Below are positions 10,663-22,690 of a stretch of 64,000 bases of DNA, piece by piece. The position numbers and the translations under genes are program-made. The notes beneath the pieces are model-generated. The model saw nothing but the letters and a program-made list of their open reading frames with translations, did no database searches and was not told the origin of the DNA. Source of the stretch: Actinomucor elegans (Eukaryota > Mucoromycota > Mucoromycetes > Mucorales > Mucoraceae). The stretch spans positions 868,001 through 932,000 of the forward strand of contig JAMSLZ010000007.1 of the NCBI GenBank assembly GCA_026027325.1, written 5' to 3'. Every line of letters begins with the position of its first letter. Within the stretch, counting starts at the first letter, position 1.

Positions 10663-12615
10663 GGCGAATAGCAAAAAAGGTTGGAGTTAACAAGAAGAAG
10701 AAAGAGAACATAAGAAGGTTCCTTTATACTATTTTTCTCTGATCTGACTCCTAAACTTGAAGCGGCAAACCACCCCCTTTGGTATTCACGCAAATGCAGG
10801 ATGCAATTAGCTAATAAACAACACTCCTAGATAAAAGCGAACAAGTCTGCTGGACAAGCTGCTCATCTGGCCTATTAGACGCGATGAAAATTTTAATAAT
10901 AAGGGTTTTCATAAGCATTGTTATTTTCTTGCGTATCCATGAAAATAGAGCACTTTGTAGTGTGGCCACCATATGAAATAAGATAGAAACAAATCAACTT
11001 TTGACAAGGCTATATATTGTAATATTGTTTAGCTAGGCGCTCCTTGTCGTTTTAAGATGTTTTGATATAAATATACAAGATCTCAATTCTTTGTAAGGTA
11101 GCTTAGAATAATGTGATGCAAGTTCACAGCGATTCTTCCTTATGTCATGTACCATTATACAGAAGCCCCTTGATCTACTTTATCTCGTATACAACCTACT
11201 CGAGGAACTACCACAAGCCCTTCTTTTTATCAGAAAAATGGTGTATATAGTCATAAGAAATTTTACTTGTCATACTTAAATGAAAGTAAATATACTTCTT
11301 AGGATATACCAACAGTGCTACTACAATAGAGTAATTGTTTAAATGTATTATATCAGCTCGACATGCACCTTTTGTAATTTGGATTCAATGATATTCGCGA
11401 TTGGATCGTTATTATTGGTTGGTAATTCAAATAGAATGGATCAGCATCATCTCAACATTATGTCCTCATTTTTTTTTTTTTTAGTATGGCATTTTTAATT
11501 TTTGCGCTTCATAAAAAAAAATAAGAGAGCTTAGAAAATTTAGAAACCAAGCCGATTTCGCTTGAATGTCATATATATGATTATTACTACATGCTATAAA
11601 TAAACAACTAGGTATATTAAGAATATTATTTTATTAAAAGTGCTATGAATATACTATATTTTAGTGATCGATTCCAAAATGGATCCATTTCATATCAACC
11701 ATGTGCTGAACTAAGACTTCGCACATAATAAGTTCCGTCTTAAAACATAATCATCATCATAATGTACTCCATTAACAAATATATCTCAACAACCGCCTTA
11801 CAAACAATATAATTCTGCATCCGAGGTCTTTGTATACTACTAATTATAGACCCCACAATAATATATATAGAGCCTGATTCCATATCCAAAGAAGTTCAGC
11901 TAACTAAGAGTTAGCTTTTACCTTTCTATACAATAAACCATTAGAAGGATTTTAATTGTATTCTTATAACGTTTTTATATATTTTTTATAACAAACCAAA
12001 TACATAGATCACTGGATCTCTCATTCAATAATAATCTTTTTCAGTAAATGTTGCATCTGGTTAAAAAAAAATTATGTACGCTGAACGTGCTACTGTGTCT
12101 ATCAAAACATTTACTGTAGTCGAACTGTAAGTAATATGCTTTATTTTTAACTGTTTGTTGTAAATCACAAGCATTTTGTATCAATTACTAGATCTCTCAA
12201 AGATCTCAATTGTTAAATGTCACATCTGATTAATTACTCATGCTTCAAATAAATTATAGTATCAATTAGAACCTCAGGCGTCCCCATATACATCACTCAT
12301 AAAGAAAGATCTAGTAGTAAAACCAGAGATTCTCATGTTGATTGGTGGATCATTAGCAAAAATTGCATTTGTCAGTATAAATTACTGGGGAGACATGGTA
12401 TGATTACATAATATATCACGTGATATATTTTTTTATATATTTACAGATACACAATAGCAAAAGAGGTCCAAATAGTCACAACTGCTTAGATCAACCATTC
12501 CATAAAGCTTTTATACTAAGATATGGTATTTTACTCTAAAAAAAGGATGAAAATGTGTTAATTATTGTACTATAATTGATATGATATATTAAATTAAGAT
12601 GAAAAAATCATACAA
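10663..12615. other. Gene-poor intergenic DNA
   Basis: About 1.95 kb of AT-rich sequence without a convincing reading frame on either strand. Two degenerate family A repeats lie at its right end. Confidence 0.6.
12008..12250 (-). repeat. Two degenerate family A repeat copies
   Basis: Copies at about 12008-12110 and 12188-12250, both in minus orientation. Both keep the ATGYNACATTTAAC-like core and an AGATC-rich tail; the second reads as two near-identical AGATCT-type words separated by a few bases. Confidence 0.55.
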
Positions 12616-12687
12616 GGTTTCTTGGTTTAGTGGTATAATTCTCGCTTAGGGTGCGAGAGGTCCCGGGTTCGATTCCCGGAGAAGCCC
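12616..12687 (+). tRNA. tRNA-Pro (anticodon AGG)
   Basis: A 72-base cloverleaf folds fully. The acceptor stem GGTTTCT/AGAAGCC has one G-T pair. The D arm contains TTGGTTTAGTGG (A box). The anticodon stem CTCGC/GCGAG closes a TTAGGGT loop with anticodon AGG (reads CCU, and CCC after A34 to inosine). The T arm CCGGG/CCCGG carries GGTTCGATTCC (B box). There is no intron and no encoded CCA, as expected for a nuclear fungal gene. Confidence 0.97.
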
Positions 12688-12690
12688 TTC

Positions 12691-12704
12691 TTTTTTCTTT
12701 TTTT
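12691..12704 (+). terminator. RNA polymerase III terminator of tRNA-Pro
   Basis: Runs of six and seven T on the sense strand, separated by one C, start 4 bases after the tRNA. Confidence 0.9.
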
Positions 12705-13002
12705 AAGATTTTGATAGTGTATGTAGCAATATGTTTTGTTATTATGTATCCATTCAAGAGTATCGTGTTATTTGGCGAAAAACTTAATTATATGCAAGCA
12801 TTTTATTCTAACTGATATAATTTTTAATACCAATATGCTGTCCAATACAATAGGATCAATTCATGCATTAAGAAAGATTATAGTAATTAACTAGCATGTG
12901 CGACGAGCCTAATTAAATGCTAAGAATTATGGAAGGGCTGATTGAATAGGTATATACTTCATTTACTAGATATATATATATATTTCTAATCCAGATATTA
13001 CA

Positions 13003-14379
13003 TCAATCATTATCTATGCATATATTTTGTCGGAAGCCTAACAAACTGTAATAAATATGAACTGATTCGAGTGATTTTGCTTTGATTTTGACAAGCGTAG
13101 CATCTTTGGATTGGAAATATCTTTGCTTTTCTTGGGCCTTTGCTGTATTGGAAGATACTTTGAAGAACAAGCTGCAGTTATAATGGTCACCCGTGCATTT
13201 GTATAAGTGATCTGTAGTAGATATTTCTTGATTATTAGAGAGAGAAACCTGTAAGTATACGTAGCCAGTAAGGCCTGATTCAAATAAAGGCGCAATATCA
13301 ATCATAACACGAGTGAGATCCATTATTCCAAAATCAAGAAGCACGTTTTGCCTTTCATCCAATTTAAAGTTTATATCTCTAAAGTTCACCTCGGCCAAAC
13401 TTTTGAAATTTTTGGCCACTTGGCTCATATCAAAAATAGGAGGATGTTCCCAGTCTTGGAATGCCAGCGTTGTTATTTTGATCTTGTTGCGACTGAAAGA
13501 CTTGAAAGTTTTGAAAAAGCCGTTATTGGTCGACTCTTCTCCATAAAAACAAAGATAACGAAGACGGGGCAAGTTAACACTGATAAAAGGGATAAAAAAC
13601 CGGTCGATCTCTCGGTTATTGACTTTAAGCGAATGTAACTTGTTTTCTTTTCGACTAATGGTATTCTCTTTTAATTTAGAATGGTGAGAGATTACGGAAC
13701 ACTTTGCAAAGAAAGGGCCATCAATAGATAGTTCTTCGAGTTGTGGACACGCATCAAGCAAACTCTCAAGGTCCAAATGATGATAGTCTTTCGTGTACAC
13801 GTCCAGCATGCGAAGGTTAGGAAATTTGCTTAGAAATAAATGAAAATTTCTATCAATTGGACTAAATTCATAGTTTCTTTTTGAGAGCTCCATCTTAAGA
13901 CAGTTAATAGACTTTCTGTATTTATAAGCAACTTTGAAGTAATAATGAGCTGTATTGATCCATTTTGAACGCGGTATTGATATAAATTCTAGGTGATGTA
14001 ATGATACAGAGTTTTCTTCAAGGTAGGTCAAGTAAAAGAGCGGATCTACGTCTACAAAGTCTACTTCTACAAAGTGCAAGACGCGTAAATTGGGGGTCTT
14101 TGACATGAGAGACAGAAACTCATTAACAGTAATCGGTGCACCGGTGCGTGTCTTCATCATAAACTTCAATTGGTGTATGGCTGATCCAGAAGTCGATGTT
14201 AGTGATCCATTCGCTTTTCTGACACCAGCATAGCCGTTCAACTCTCTATAGTTTATAAGACAGACCGCAATCGATTCACACCAGTATTTGCAAACTTGCT
14301 GACATATCCTTTGATTGTAACGTGGAAGATAGTTAAATATTTGTTGAAGTATCTTGACTGGTAGATCTTTCATTGTCAT
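13003..14379 (-). CDS. F-box protein
   Basis: Single-exon frame of 458 residues. The N-terminal about 40 residues form an F-box (LPVKILQQIFNYLP, then QVCKYWCESIA), the surface that binds Skp1 in SCF ubiquitin ligases. The rest consists of leucine-rich stretches with repeated L-x-x-L and LEELSIDGP-type units, probably a divergent leucine-rich-repeat substrate domain. Mucoralean genomes carry large lineage-specific F-box families, so an individual target cannot be inferred. Two methionines occur at the start (MTMKDLP). The outer one is used. The gene sits alone between repeat-rich intergenic stretches. Confidence 0.85.
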   Translation of the reverse strand: MTMKDLPVKILQQIFNYLPRYNQRICQQVCKYWCESIAVCLINYRELNGYAGVRKANGSLTSTSGSAIHQLKFMMKTRTGAPITVNEFLSLMSKTPNLRVLHFVEVDFVDVDPLFYLTYLEENSVSLHHLEFISIPRSKWINTAHYYFKVAYKYRKSINCLKMELSKRNYEFSPIDRNFHLFLSKFPNLRMLDVYTKDYHHLDLESLLDACPQLEELSIDGPFFAKCSVISHHSKLKENTISRKENKLHSLKVNNREIDRFFIPFISVNLPRLRYLCFYGEESTNNGFFKTFKSFSRNKIKITTLAFQDWEHPPIFDMSQVAKNFKSLAEVNFRDINFKLDERQNVLLDFGIMDLTRVMIDIAPLFESGLTGYVYLQVSLSNNQEISTTDHLYKCTGDHYNCSLFFKVSSNTAKAQEKQRYFQSKDATLVKIKAKSLESVHIYYSLLGFRQNICIDND

Positions 14380-16108
14380 CTTTTAAAGGTAGGTTGTTAG
14401 AATGAAGATCTAATGGGATAGAAACTACAGACGTATCCTACTCTTTATATTGTAGCGGTGATAATTTTTTTTATTGGGCTTCAAAATTTTGAGAAAGGAA
14501 CATAATGAAGGCAGGAATCACATTATGTCAGTTCATTGAAGCCATTGTTATACTAAGCTAGGCGTAGGAACAATGAATTAGGTTCTAAAGCAGGTGCCAG
14601 GAAACATTTTCTTTTCTTTCTGAGAGAGGCTACGGTAAATCATATCAAAGTAATGTAAAATATACCAAAGGTTTCGCGTCTATTAAGGAAATCACCAAAG
14701 CGGTTCAATATAAAATCACCTCAAATGTAGATATGATTTTTGTCTTTCAGAGAGCCATGTATGCAATCAACACCGTCTAGGGATATCCTTGGCGATAAAA
14801 CTCATCAGTGCAGGTAACAAATACTACTATGTAAGGGAACGGTAATACAAGAAGCATATGTAGTATTACATATTGGTTGATTGTAGTCGCTATTTATGTA
14901 TTGGTATACTCTTGTTCATCTATTATATAGCACCTGAATAATATCCTCGTAGCATATTTGCATTTGTGCATATGGGTTTATTCTTGTATCATTATTAAAG
15001 ACTGCATATAGTACTTCTTTACGAGTTAAGGGAACTATCTCGCATACAATGAAGTTTACAATCATGCTAGTAAGGATCCAAAGCTTTTGAAATCAGTCAA
15101 ACAGTCATGTGTAACTTTTAACGTCTGCATAACAAAATGCTCTCTACTTATCACGCTAGAGCATATTCACAACCGATATGCTAATAATAAAAGTATATTC
15201 ACTTATATTTGTATAATAATAATAATAATAATATGCTTTTATTGGCCAGCAGAGACGGAATTGCTTTGTTGTTGTAATTCGCTTCAAATCATAAAATTAG
15301 CTTATTTTTTCAGTGCAATGAGCTTTGGTTCAATAAAAGCATAGTTTTACATAAAGTATCTTAACAGCTTTTACGAAGGTTCCAATTGCGTGCCAATTAC
15401 GTGTAAAATAGTATCAAGAATATGATTATCCAATAGCGAAAAACAGCATTCCTTGTGAGTTGCAATTCTTTTTTTATATACATTGTTTCGCGATAGTAAA
15501 TCGTACATTTCCTATGAGATAGAAATTAGAAAAAAAAAAGAGGTTTATGCTCTTATAGAACATATTTCAGTTAAAAAAAAATAATTGTCAAAAGTAATCT
15601 GTATGTCATTTAAAATAGTCAGATCATATATTTCATCTTAAGATGAACCTCAGAAGCTTTAATTGATGTAGCAATGATTGGGGCTTGAAAGACAAGTGAA
15701 TCATACCTGTATCATGAATGATTGACAGTAATCAATTAATAAAACGCGTAGTAAGCTTTATATATATCAAACCTTGATCGATTTGATCCGTTAGACATGC
15801 GATTATCTGCTAAGCAGTATGCAAATAAAGGGTTCTATAATAATGTTACTATACTGATTGATTTCTCAGAGCAGTATTATGACAAAAAAGTGTTTACGTT
15901 TAACAAAGAAGATTTTATTGTAAATACGAAAACAGCTTAATAGTTTCCATTTGTTCATTAATAATGAAGCTATACTATCATCAATGATCTGCCATTTTTT
16001 TTTTTCACTGATACATGTGACGGGTTACCACTGCTACACGACGACCATAATAATTTGGTGCAACCGTCTAACAAAGAACAAACTTTTTATCAGTCATTAG
16101 TAAGCGAA
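14380..16108. other. Intergenic DNA
   Basis: About 1.7 kb of AT-rich sequence. Only short frames without family resemblance or good codon use occur, and a short run of AAT trinucleotides lies near 15210-15232. The right end is the promoter side of the MFS transporter gene. Confidence 0.6.
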
Positions 16109-17848
16109 ATGAAAAGATCTAGTGACGAATCGCTCAAGCTTGACATTCGATTACGATCCAGTACGTCTAATTCACTTAAAAGTGTCGTAATTCAAGAGAG
16201 TAGCGATGAGGACGAACATGATATCGACAAGGAAAAGAAGCTACTAAAGAAGCTTGACTGGCGCATCGTGCCTTGGATATTCTGCCTGTATTTCATGTCT
16301 GTAGAAGATCGATCCAATGTCGGCTTTGCCATGACAATGAATAAAGCAGAAGGCCATACACTGATGGACACAGCTGGTTTATCACCACAACAAAATAATA
16401 TTGGCTTAGGTTTGTTTTATGTTGGTTATATTGTGAGTTTCATTAGCCCTATTCATTTTGATTATATGCCAACATGTTTAACGACCATGCTAGTTATTCG
16501 AGGTGCCTTCCAATCTAATGATGGCTCATCTCAACCCTGCACACTGGATTGCGCGTATTATGATCACTTGGAGTATTGTTACAGGCTGCATGGCCGCTAT
16601 ATCTCAGCCATGGCATTTCTACTTGCTGCGATTCTTATTGGGTGTATTTGAAGCAGGGTTTTGGCCAGGTACAATTATGTTGTGCCATGCAAATCGCCTT
16701 TAGACTGACACATCTTTTCATTGCATAGGCATTAGTAAGGTCTTGATTCAAGGTGGATATTGTCATTGATTTATTAACGTGATTTACTTGTAGCGTATTA
16801 CAATACACTATGGTATAGACCAGAAGAAATTTCTTCACGTATAGGTGTTACTTATCTAGCAGGCCCAGCATCCGGTGCCTTTGGCGGCTTAATATCAGCA
16901 GGCATCCAACTTATTGATACGCGAGGCGGATTATACGGTTGGCAATGGCTCTTTTTGATATCAGCCGTCATTTCTGTTCTGTTTGGTCTGGCCACCATCT
17001 TTTATTTGCCTTCAACACCTGATAAATCCACACGTTTCCTCAATGAAGATGAACGGGCACATGTCAAGAAGCGATTAGCCAACTCTTCCATACAATCCAC
17101 GGCAGCAGAGACTGTACAAGAGCGCAACATGAAGCGTGATCTGAAACAAGTCTTTGGCGAACTGAGGGATTTTAAAGTATGGCTCTTTTGCGTATTGTAT
17201 TTTACACCAGTGATGGCAGCTACTTCACTAGGCTATTTCTTACCCAAGATTGTACAAGAAATTGGCACATTTACTTCAATCCAAGTGAGTTTGATGAGTA
17301 TTCCTCCGTTTGTATTTGGTATGACTATGGTCTACATATTGACACGTCTGAGTGATCATTATCATAATCGCGGTTGGTTTATCATGGGTGCTTCTTGCGT
17401 GTCTTTTATTGGGTTCTGTATCTTAAGTTTTGCAGGACCTGTTGGTGTGCGTTATTTTGGATTGATGGTGGTAGCTGGTGGTACTTATCCCACTGTTCCA
17501 TTGGTAAAGAAGTTACATTGTATGACAAACACTACAGAAAGGTTAAATATTGTACTTTAGAGTATGGCCTGGACCGCCAATTCCAAGGAAGACCCTGTGG
17601 CAGTCGCTTCTGCTACAGGTATCGTTTCGTCCGTTGCTAACTTTGGTGCACTTATTTGTACATTTGCTTTATACTCTGGTTGGGCCTCTGATGCTCCTCG
17701 TTATGTAGGGTCCAACATGATCAACGGTGCAGCAATGCTGATTGCTGCTCTTTGTGCATTTGGATTGAGGATACATCTATCCAAATTGAACAAGCAGATA
17801 GAAACAGATGGTCATGCTGGCGAGAGAACCTATCCATATATTCTATAG
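16109..17848 (+). CDS. MFS transporter, allantoate-permease (DAL5/ACS) type
   Basis: 500 residues in five exons: 16109-16432, 16494-16668, 16729-16734, 16794-17503, 17561-17848. A 60-residue acidic N-terminus precedes 12 expected membrane segments. Family marks are WRIVPWIFCLYFMSVEDRSNVG in the first span region, GLGLFYVGYI-LFEVPSN, the RFLLGVFEAGFWPG motif, a long central loop (residues about 245-270) and GGTYPTVPLSMAWTANS. Members move organic anions such as allantoate, nicotinate or pantothenate with protons at the plasma membrane; the substrate is unknown here. The 6-base exon GCATTA supplies Ile plus parts of Gly and Thr and restores the conserved FWPG-x-x-YY motif. Skipping it stays in frame but removes the glycine. 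The first in-frame ATG is used; a TTG lies 54 bases upstream. Confidence 0.87.
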
Positions 17849-17939
17849 AAGAAAATTTAATTTCCGTCTTTTATTTTAGCTGATTTGTCTTTGCTATTAT
17901 TTTGCTTTTCTTTCTCTTATATTTTATACATTAAAGAAT

Positions 17940-18491
17940 ATGTCAAGACTTCTAAGCAAGCTTCCACCTTTGGCGATTAATAGAAGCTTTTCAACTAGTA
18001 TCCCCATTCAAAGTAAACTATATGCACTCTCGTTGAACTATCAAGTTGCTTAACAGTAATATGTTAGGTAAACATACTTTTCTTGTTGTACTTCACGATT
18101 ATCAGGATTCTGAGTGTTTACAGCGCCGAAAGAATGTACGAGAACAACATCTTGTAGATGCAAAGGAAACGGCTGTTTCAGGTACTATTTTAGCAGGTGG
18201 TGCTGTTCTGGATAATCATGAGGTAAAAAAAAAAGTCTCTTTGAATAAGGGGTCCTATTGTTTAATCAACTGTATATAGTCTGGTATCATGAAAGGTAGT
18301 ATGCTGCTGTTATCTGCAGAATCAGTAGAGGAGGTGGACAAGATCATCACCAATGATATTTATTATAAAGGAAAAGTTTGGGAAAAGTGGGAAGTATATC
18401 CATACAAAGGGTAAGCATATAAAAGTAAAGTAGTATTTTCAAAGAAAAATGCATTGACTGTTTTGTTAGCGCAATTGGCCCCTTTACATAG
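17940..18491 (+). CDS. YciI-like protein, mitochondrial (copy 1)
   Basis: 126 residues in four exons: 17940-18012, 18068-18222, 18280-18410, 18470-18491. The N-terminus (MSRLLSKLPPLAINRSFST) is basic, serine-rich and free of acids, as in a mitochondrial presequence. The rest is a YciI/YCII ferredoxin-like alpha-beta fold: FLVVLHDYQDSECLQRR, then GGAVLDNHE, then the SMLLLSAESVEEV strand-helix and the conserved DIYYKGKVWEKWEVYPYKG ending. YciI proteins carry a conserved His-Asp pair; HD is present here (LHDY). Their biochemical role in fungi is not established. Exon phases and boundaries match copy 2 exactly, so the two arose by tandem duplication. Confidence 0.85.
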
Positions 18492-19109
18492 CAGAATTAT
18501 CAATAAACATTTTATTTCAAAAAAGTGATAAATAACGAAAATGTATATTATCCATCCTTATCCGGCCTTCTCAACACGCATTCTTCACCACAGTTATCTC
18601 CACCACTTTATGGTACGTATGGTATTTCTATTGGCAGTTTGTCATTGAAGACATGCCATTTTTAACTGATACCGTCATAACAAAGATTGAATCACAAATA
18701 TCAATACTATACAATCCAACAGGATTGTAATAATTCCAAGTACTACCTTCAGAATACATAAACGCTACTTGTAGTCCATTAATCACAGCATTATATTATC
18801 CCCACCTCCTCGCTAATATATGTACTTATATTCAAGCTCCGCCTCTCCGCGATGTATGACCTCTAAAAGTTTAATAAAAACTTAAATTTACAAAAAATAA
18901 ATAAATAAATAAATATTACTCATTCTTGGACTCAAGAATGCATTATTACTATGTTCAGGCTCGATCATCATCTTTACATTAAACTCTACGCGAACCAATC
19001 GGATATAAATACCTTGGGAAATAATGTTAATCCGCAAACTTAAACCAAAAAACCAATATCTCAGACCTGTACCTTTTTCATTTTTCTCACACTTTTACAC
19101 ATACATAAC
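18492..19109. other. Intergenic spacer between tandem YciI-like copies
   Basis: No gene seen. A TAAA microsatellite-like run lies around 18896-18914. The right end is the promoter side of copy 2. Confidence 0.6.
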
Positions 19110-19670
19110 ATGTCAAAGCTTTTAGGCAAGATCTCACCATTAGTAAAGTCTAGAGGCTTTTCTACCAGTATGCCTGGTTATGGTAAATAATCTACGCGTA
19201 GAATATTAAAAAGCACTAACTAGTTGCATAAGTAGACAAGAAGACGTTTCTTGTTCTTGTCCGCGACTATCAAGACCCCGAGTGCTTGCAGCGTCGAAAA
19301 GACTTGCGTGAAAAGCATCTAGTAGTTGCTAAGAGCTTGGTTTCTTCAGGAATGATGTTATTAGGCGGTCCTACTCTGGATAATCATGAGGTAAACGCGA
19401 CTGCTTGCTGAACGATTACGTATCATTAACCAGCATGCTTGTATTTAGTCTGGTTGTATGAATGGAAGTGTGATGCTATTGAATGCAGAATCGGTAGAAG
19501 AGATCAATAAGATGATGACCAGTGATATTTATTATAAACTTAAAGTTTGGGAGAAATGGGATATCTATCCATACAAAGGGTACGTAGAAGATACCATTTC
19601 TTTGTTTGAAAAATGCGTTGACTTTTTCTTTTTTATTAGAACTATTGGAACCTATTTACAAGGAAAATAG
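19110..19670 (+). CDS. YciI-like protein, mitochondrial (copy 2)
   Basis: 129 residues in four exons: 19110-19182, 19236-19390, 19449-19579, 19640-19670. It parallels copy 1 throughout: a presequence-like start (MSKLLGKISPLVKSRGFST), then FLVLVRDYQDPECLQRRKDL, GGPTLDNHE, LLNAESVEEINKM and DIYYKLKVWEKWDIYPYKG. The histidine in copy 1's LHDY is arginine here (VRDY), so a residue that may matter for YciI chemistry has changed. Only the last exon differs in length (IGTYLQGK against IGPFT). Identical exon sizes of the first three exons (73, 155, 131 bases) prove common origin. Confidence 0.85.
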
Positions 19671-20722
19671 TGCTGCATATTTGGCAGCCGTATATGTTCT
19701 TCTGTTTTAATAAAGTTTTATCATCTGAGAGGCCAGTATCATAGTAGATGGTAGTGATACTATTTAGGTGAAAAGAACAATTTGATGAAAGGTTTATAAA
19801 CTGGCAGTAAAATCCATTTTTTAAATTTGAAGCTGGATTGTACGTGTTCTAGATGCGGCATTAATTTGTTTTCCATGCTATTTTTTCAAGATGACATTTT
19901 GAGTCAGAAATCAAAATAAGAATAATCATCTACAGACGATGGTAATAGAGATAGGAATCAAGTTTTTGATAGCACTTGTAGAGGATTGTTTTATCTTTCC
20001 AGCAGTTTACGTTTTGTAAAGCATTACTCCACAGAAGGAGAAAAAAAAAAAACAGAGTTCGGGTTACACATATTATGTGTCTCTTTCTCTAAGGACATCG
20101 TCATGAAAATGTATATATTAAGGTGTGCATGTTTTGTTTCATTTGTTATCCGAGTTTCAAGTCTCATCTCTTTTGATTAACGCGACTGTGTGATTTAAAT
20201 ATTTTCATTAAAGGTACCAGACATTGCGCCTGTAGTGAAGAACCAAGTCAATAAAACTCGTATAACCAATAGAATAACCGCTCAAAAGCACATCATCATC
20301 ATCACTAAAGCCATGGTATTGTTATCCCTACTAAAATACAGTTATGACGCTGTAAAATCTTTATAGTGACTAAGCAAGTGGATCAAGAAGATGCATATAT
20401 TGCGATAAATATGGTACATACAATTACGGTTATACAATATGGCTTTGCTATGTTCTCCATTTGTATCATACCAGCTCAAGAGCTCCATAAAATAGAAGGT
20501 TATTTCAGCTAAATTAGACCAAACACATTATAATACTGTACATAAGGCAGTCCATACTTGCAGGTATGGTAACTATGCACTCAAATGTTTGACAGAAGAA
20601 TCGATTGCTTTGGTAATTGTGACTGTGTTTACATGGACCATATTTCGTTTTTTAGGTGTTTTTAATATACGTGATTCTTTTTTTTTTCTTTGCTCTTCAT
20701 TTCATTAATACATATATACAAC
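19671..20722. other. Intergenic DNA
   Basis: No supported gene. Short frames here lack family resemblance and are interrupted by poly(A) runs. Confidence 0.55.
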
Positions 20723-21361
20723 ATGTCTATCAATACCAATAAACAACCTGCTTCTTTAAAACAGATTCTCGAGCGTTCTAAATTAACAAACAGTAAAATT
20801 CTTCCACAAGAATTACCATCCATCGAAAGAGGTTTAACACAAATTGATTCACAATCCAAGAAGCTTTCCTCAAAGACAGCAAGTAGCGATGAAGGTGTTG
20901 ATATTAGAGCGTAAATATTTTTTTTTAAAAAAAATGACTGACTTATGTATTAATCAATGTTATAGACATTACTTTTTAGCACAAGGAGGAGTCAATACGC
21001 AGGTGTTGATTAAAGAACTCGGTACTATTCATTTGGGCGGATTAGAAGAACATAGACAGCCTATTCAAGATACAGATGTTGAAGGATATCTTGAGCAGCA
21101 AAACACAGAAACACTAATGAATATTATGAATGATGGAAGAAAAGAGGTATATATCATGGTTCATCAACGTCACTCTCTTGCTGATAGTTTGGAGAATAGA
21201 TTATGAAGGATACAAATGAATCGTTCAAACAAGATCTGGATAGTTACTGGACTGATTTGTTAAACAGTAATTTAAAAGTAAATAGCGCAACAGACACTAC
21301 TTTAAACTTGTCAAAGACCAAGTTTGATCCTTCTCGCGCAGTCAGTGCTGGTACCGTTTGA
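20723..21361 (+). CDS. Truncated Nup93/Nic96-like protein (N-terminal part only)
   Basis: 176 residues in three exons: 20723-20910, 20966-21146, 21200-21361. The start (SLKQILERSKLTN, then LPSIERGLTQID) and the segment HYFLAQGGVNTQVLIKEL are the N-terminal helical region of Nup93/Nic96, which in full-length proteins binds the Nsp1 channel complex and Nup192/Nup188. Full-length members have about 800 residues. Here the frame ends after SAGTV and about 2.2 kb downstream shows no sign of the large helical C-terminal domain. It may be a partial duplication (pseudogene), or a short protein that competes for Nup93 partners. Intact splice sites and frame over three exons suggest it is young or still expressed. 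Confidence 0.7.
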
Positions 21362-21550
21362 ATAAAGCTTCTATTGGCGCATTGTGTACATTTTGTAAAC
21401 GTTTTGGTTTTAAGGCTCTTTAAACTTTTGGTAGTATGAGTAGTACTTTTGACGCGTAAATTAATATTGAAATGCATATAATATGCTACTGGTCATTAAT
21501 TCATAGCATACTCGCTGCCTTCCTATTAAATAACAGTCCAAATGGGCGCA

Positions 21551-21637
21551 GTGATTCATTATGGATAAATACTAGTCATCTAATGCGACATCAGCTGAGA
21601 TCAATTGAAAGATTTGTCAACCATTAGATCCAGTGAG
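21551..21637 (+). repeat. Degenerate family A repeat copy
   Basis: It reads TTCATTATGG, ACTAGTCATCTAATGCGACATC and then a GAGATCAATTG tail. Order and spacing match the family A copies at 5.7, 48.3 and 62.2 kb. Confidence 0.5.
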
Positions 21638-21914
21638 TATGAAATGCATATATTTTACTGTTCACGTCTAAAATGTGATATACGCATTGCGCTTTAGTAA
21701 AATGACTGGCTGTAGTCGATACAATGTTTTACTCTGAACATGTACTAATCTTTGTATGTAACAATAAATTAAATCCACTCGAGAAAAGTTCAAAATCACT
21801 GATTTCCAAAAAAAAAAAACCATCAAGGGACTACTCTCTGGCCCATAATTTTCAAACTTTACTTTTTTGTGAATTGCGAAAATGATATTTTAGCAGTATT
21901 AATTCCACATAATA

Positions 21915-22690
21915 ACTGAAAGTATGCAAGAGTTGATCTTCCAGATTTTGTTGTATATAAAATATTCGAGTTACAGCTCCATGTTTACAGAATCCCAAAA
22001 GCTATTTTTTTTTATATCATTAATGACATTATGGATTAAAGAAATTGCAATTGGCCATTATGTTTATCTAACACACTATGTAATGCTACATATAATTTGT
22101 GCATGTACTTTTTTTTTGTGTATCAATAACAAGGGTGTTTAAAACAACACCAAAATCCAGACCAAATTTTTCGAGCAAACAGTAGAAGATCCAGATTCAA
22201 TAGTTAAATCTCCGGTATCCAATAAAAATCTGCTTATTGTATATTGCGAAATCTCTGCATATATTTATTGATGACACTAAAAGACATGTTGAAGATGCAG
22301 CCTTTTAATGCAACTTTCTTGCAGGTACAGGTATATAATAGTTATTTATTGGTGTATAAAAAGCCAACATGGCCCAAGTTAGCGAAAGACATGCTTGGTA
22401 CAGAAATATGACTCGAGGCACCAACTATTAGACAATTAATAGACCTTAATGGTGCTTTTACGCATTGTTTTAGATCCCATGATACTTATTGGCGCTGATG
22501 GCGACATTTCAACCTGTTTTTTCTGGCCTTATAATTCCCCCTTAAAATGCATGTCGACTCTAAATAGACAAAAAAAAAAAAGCTCTCACCAGCATAAACC
22601 AGTATTTATTTTCAAACATTGTTACCCAATCTAAGCTTTAAGTAGGTAATTACAGTTAGCCAATGGATAGTAAGTAAAATGACAGCTGGG
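21915..22690 (+). repeat. Degenerate family B repeat, copy 1
   Basis: It aligns by eye, with gaps and many substitutions, to 34480-35340. Shared landmarks in the same order are TTTTGTTRTATATAAA near the left end, AAACCTGTTTTT, TTAAAATGCATGTCGACTCTAAAT against a matching stretch, then a poly(A) run followed by AGC-CACCAG-ATAAA. No coding capacity is visible. Confidence 0.5.

Noticed and set aside
15087..15344. 85-codon frame in the intergenic region
   Set aside because: Low-complexity, isoleucine-rich and no family resemblance. It includes an AAT microsatellite.
16055..16108. Upstream TTG extension of the MFS transporter
   Set aside because: No ATG in frame before 16109, and the added residues have no family similarity.
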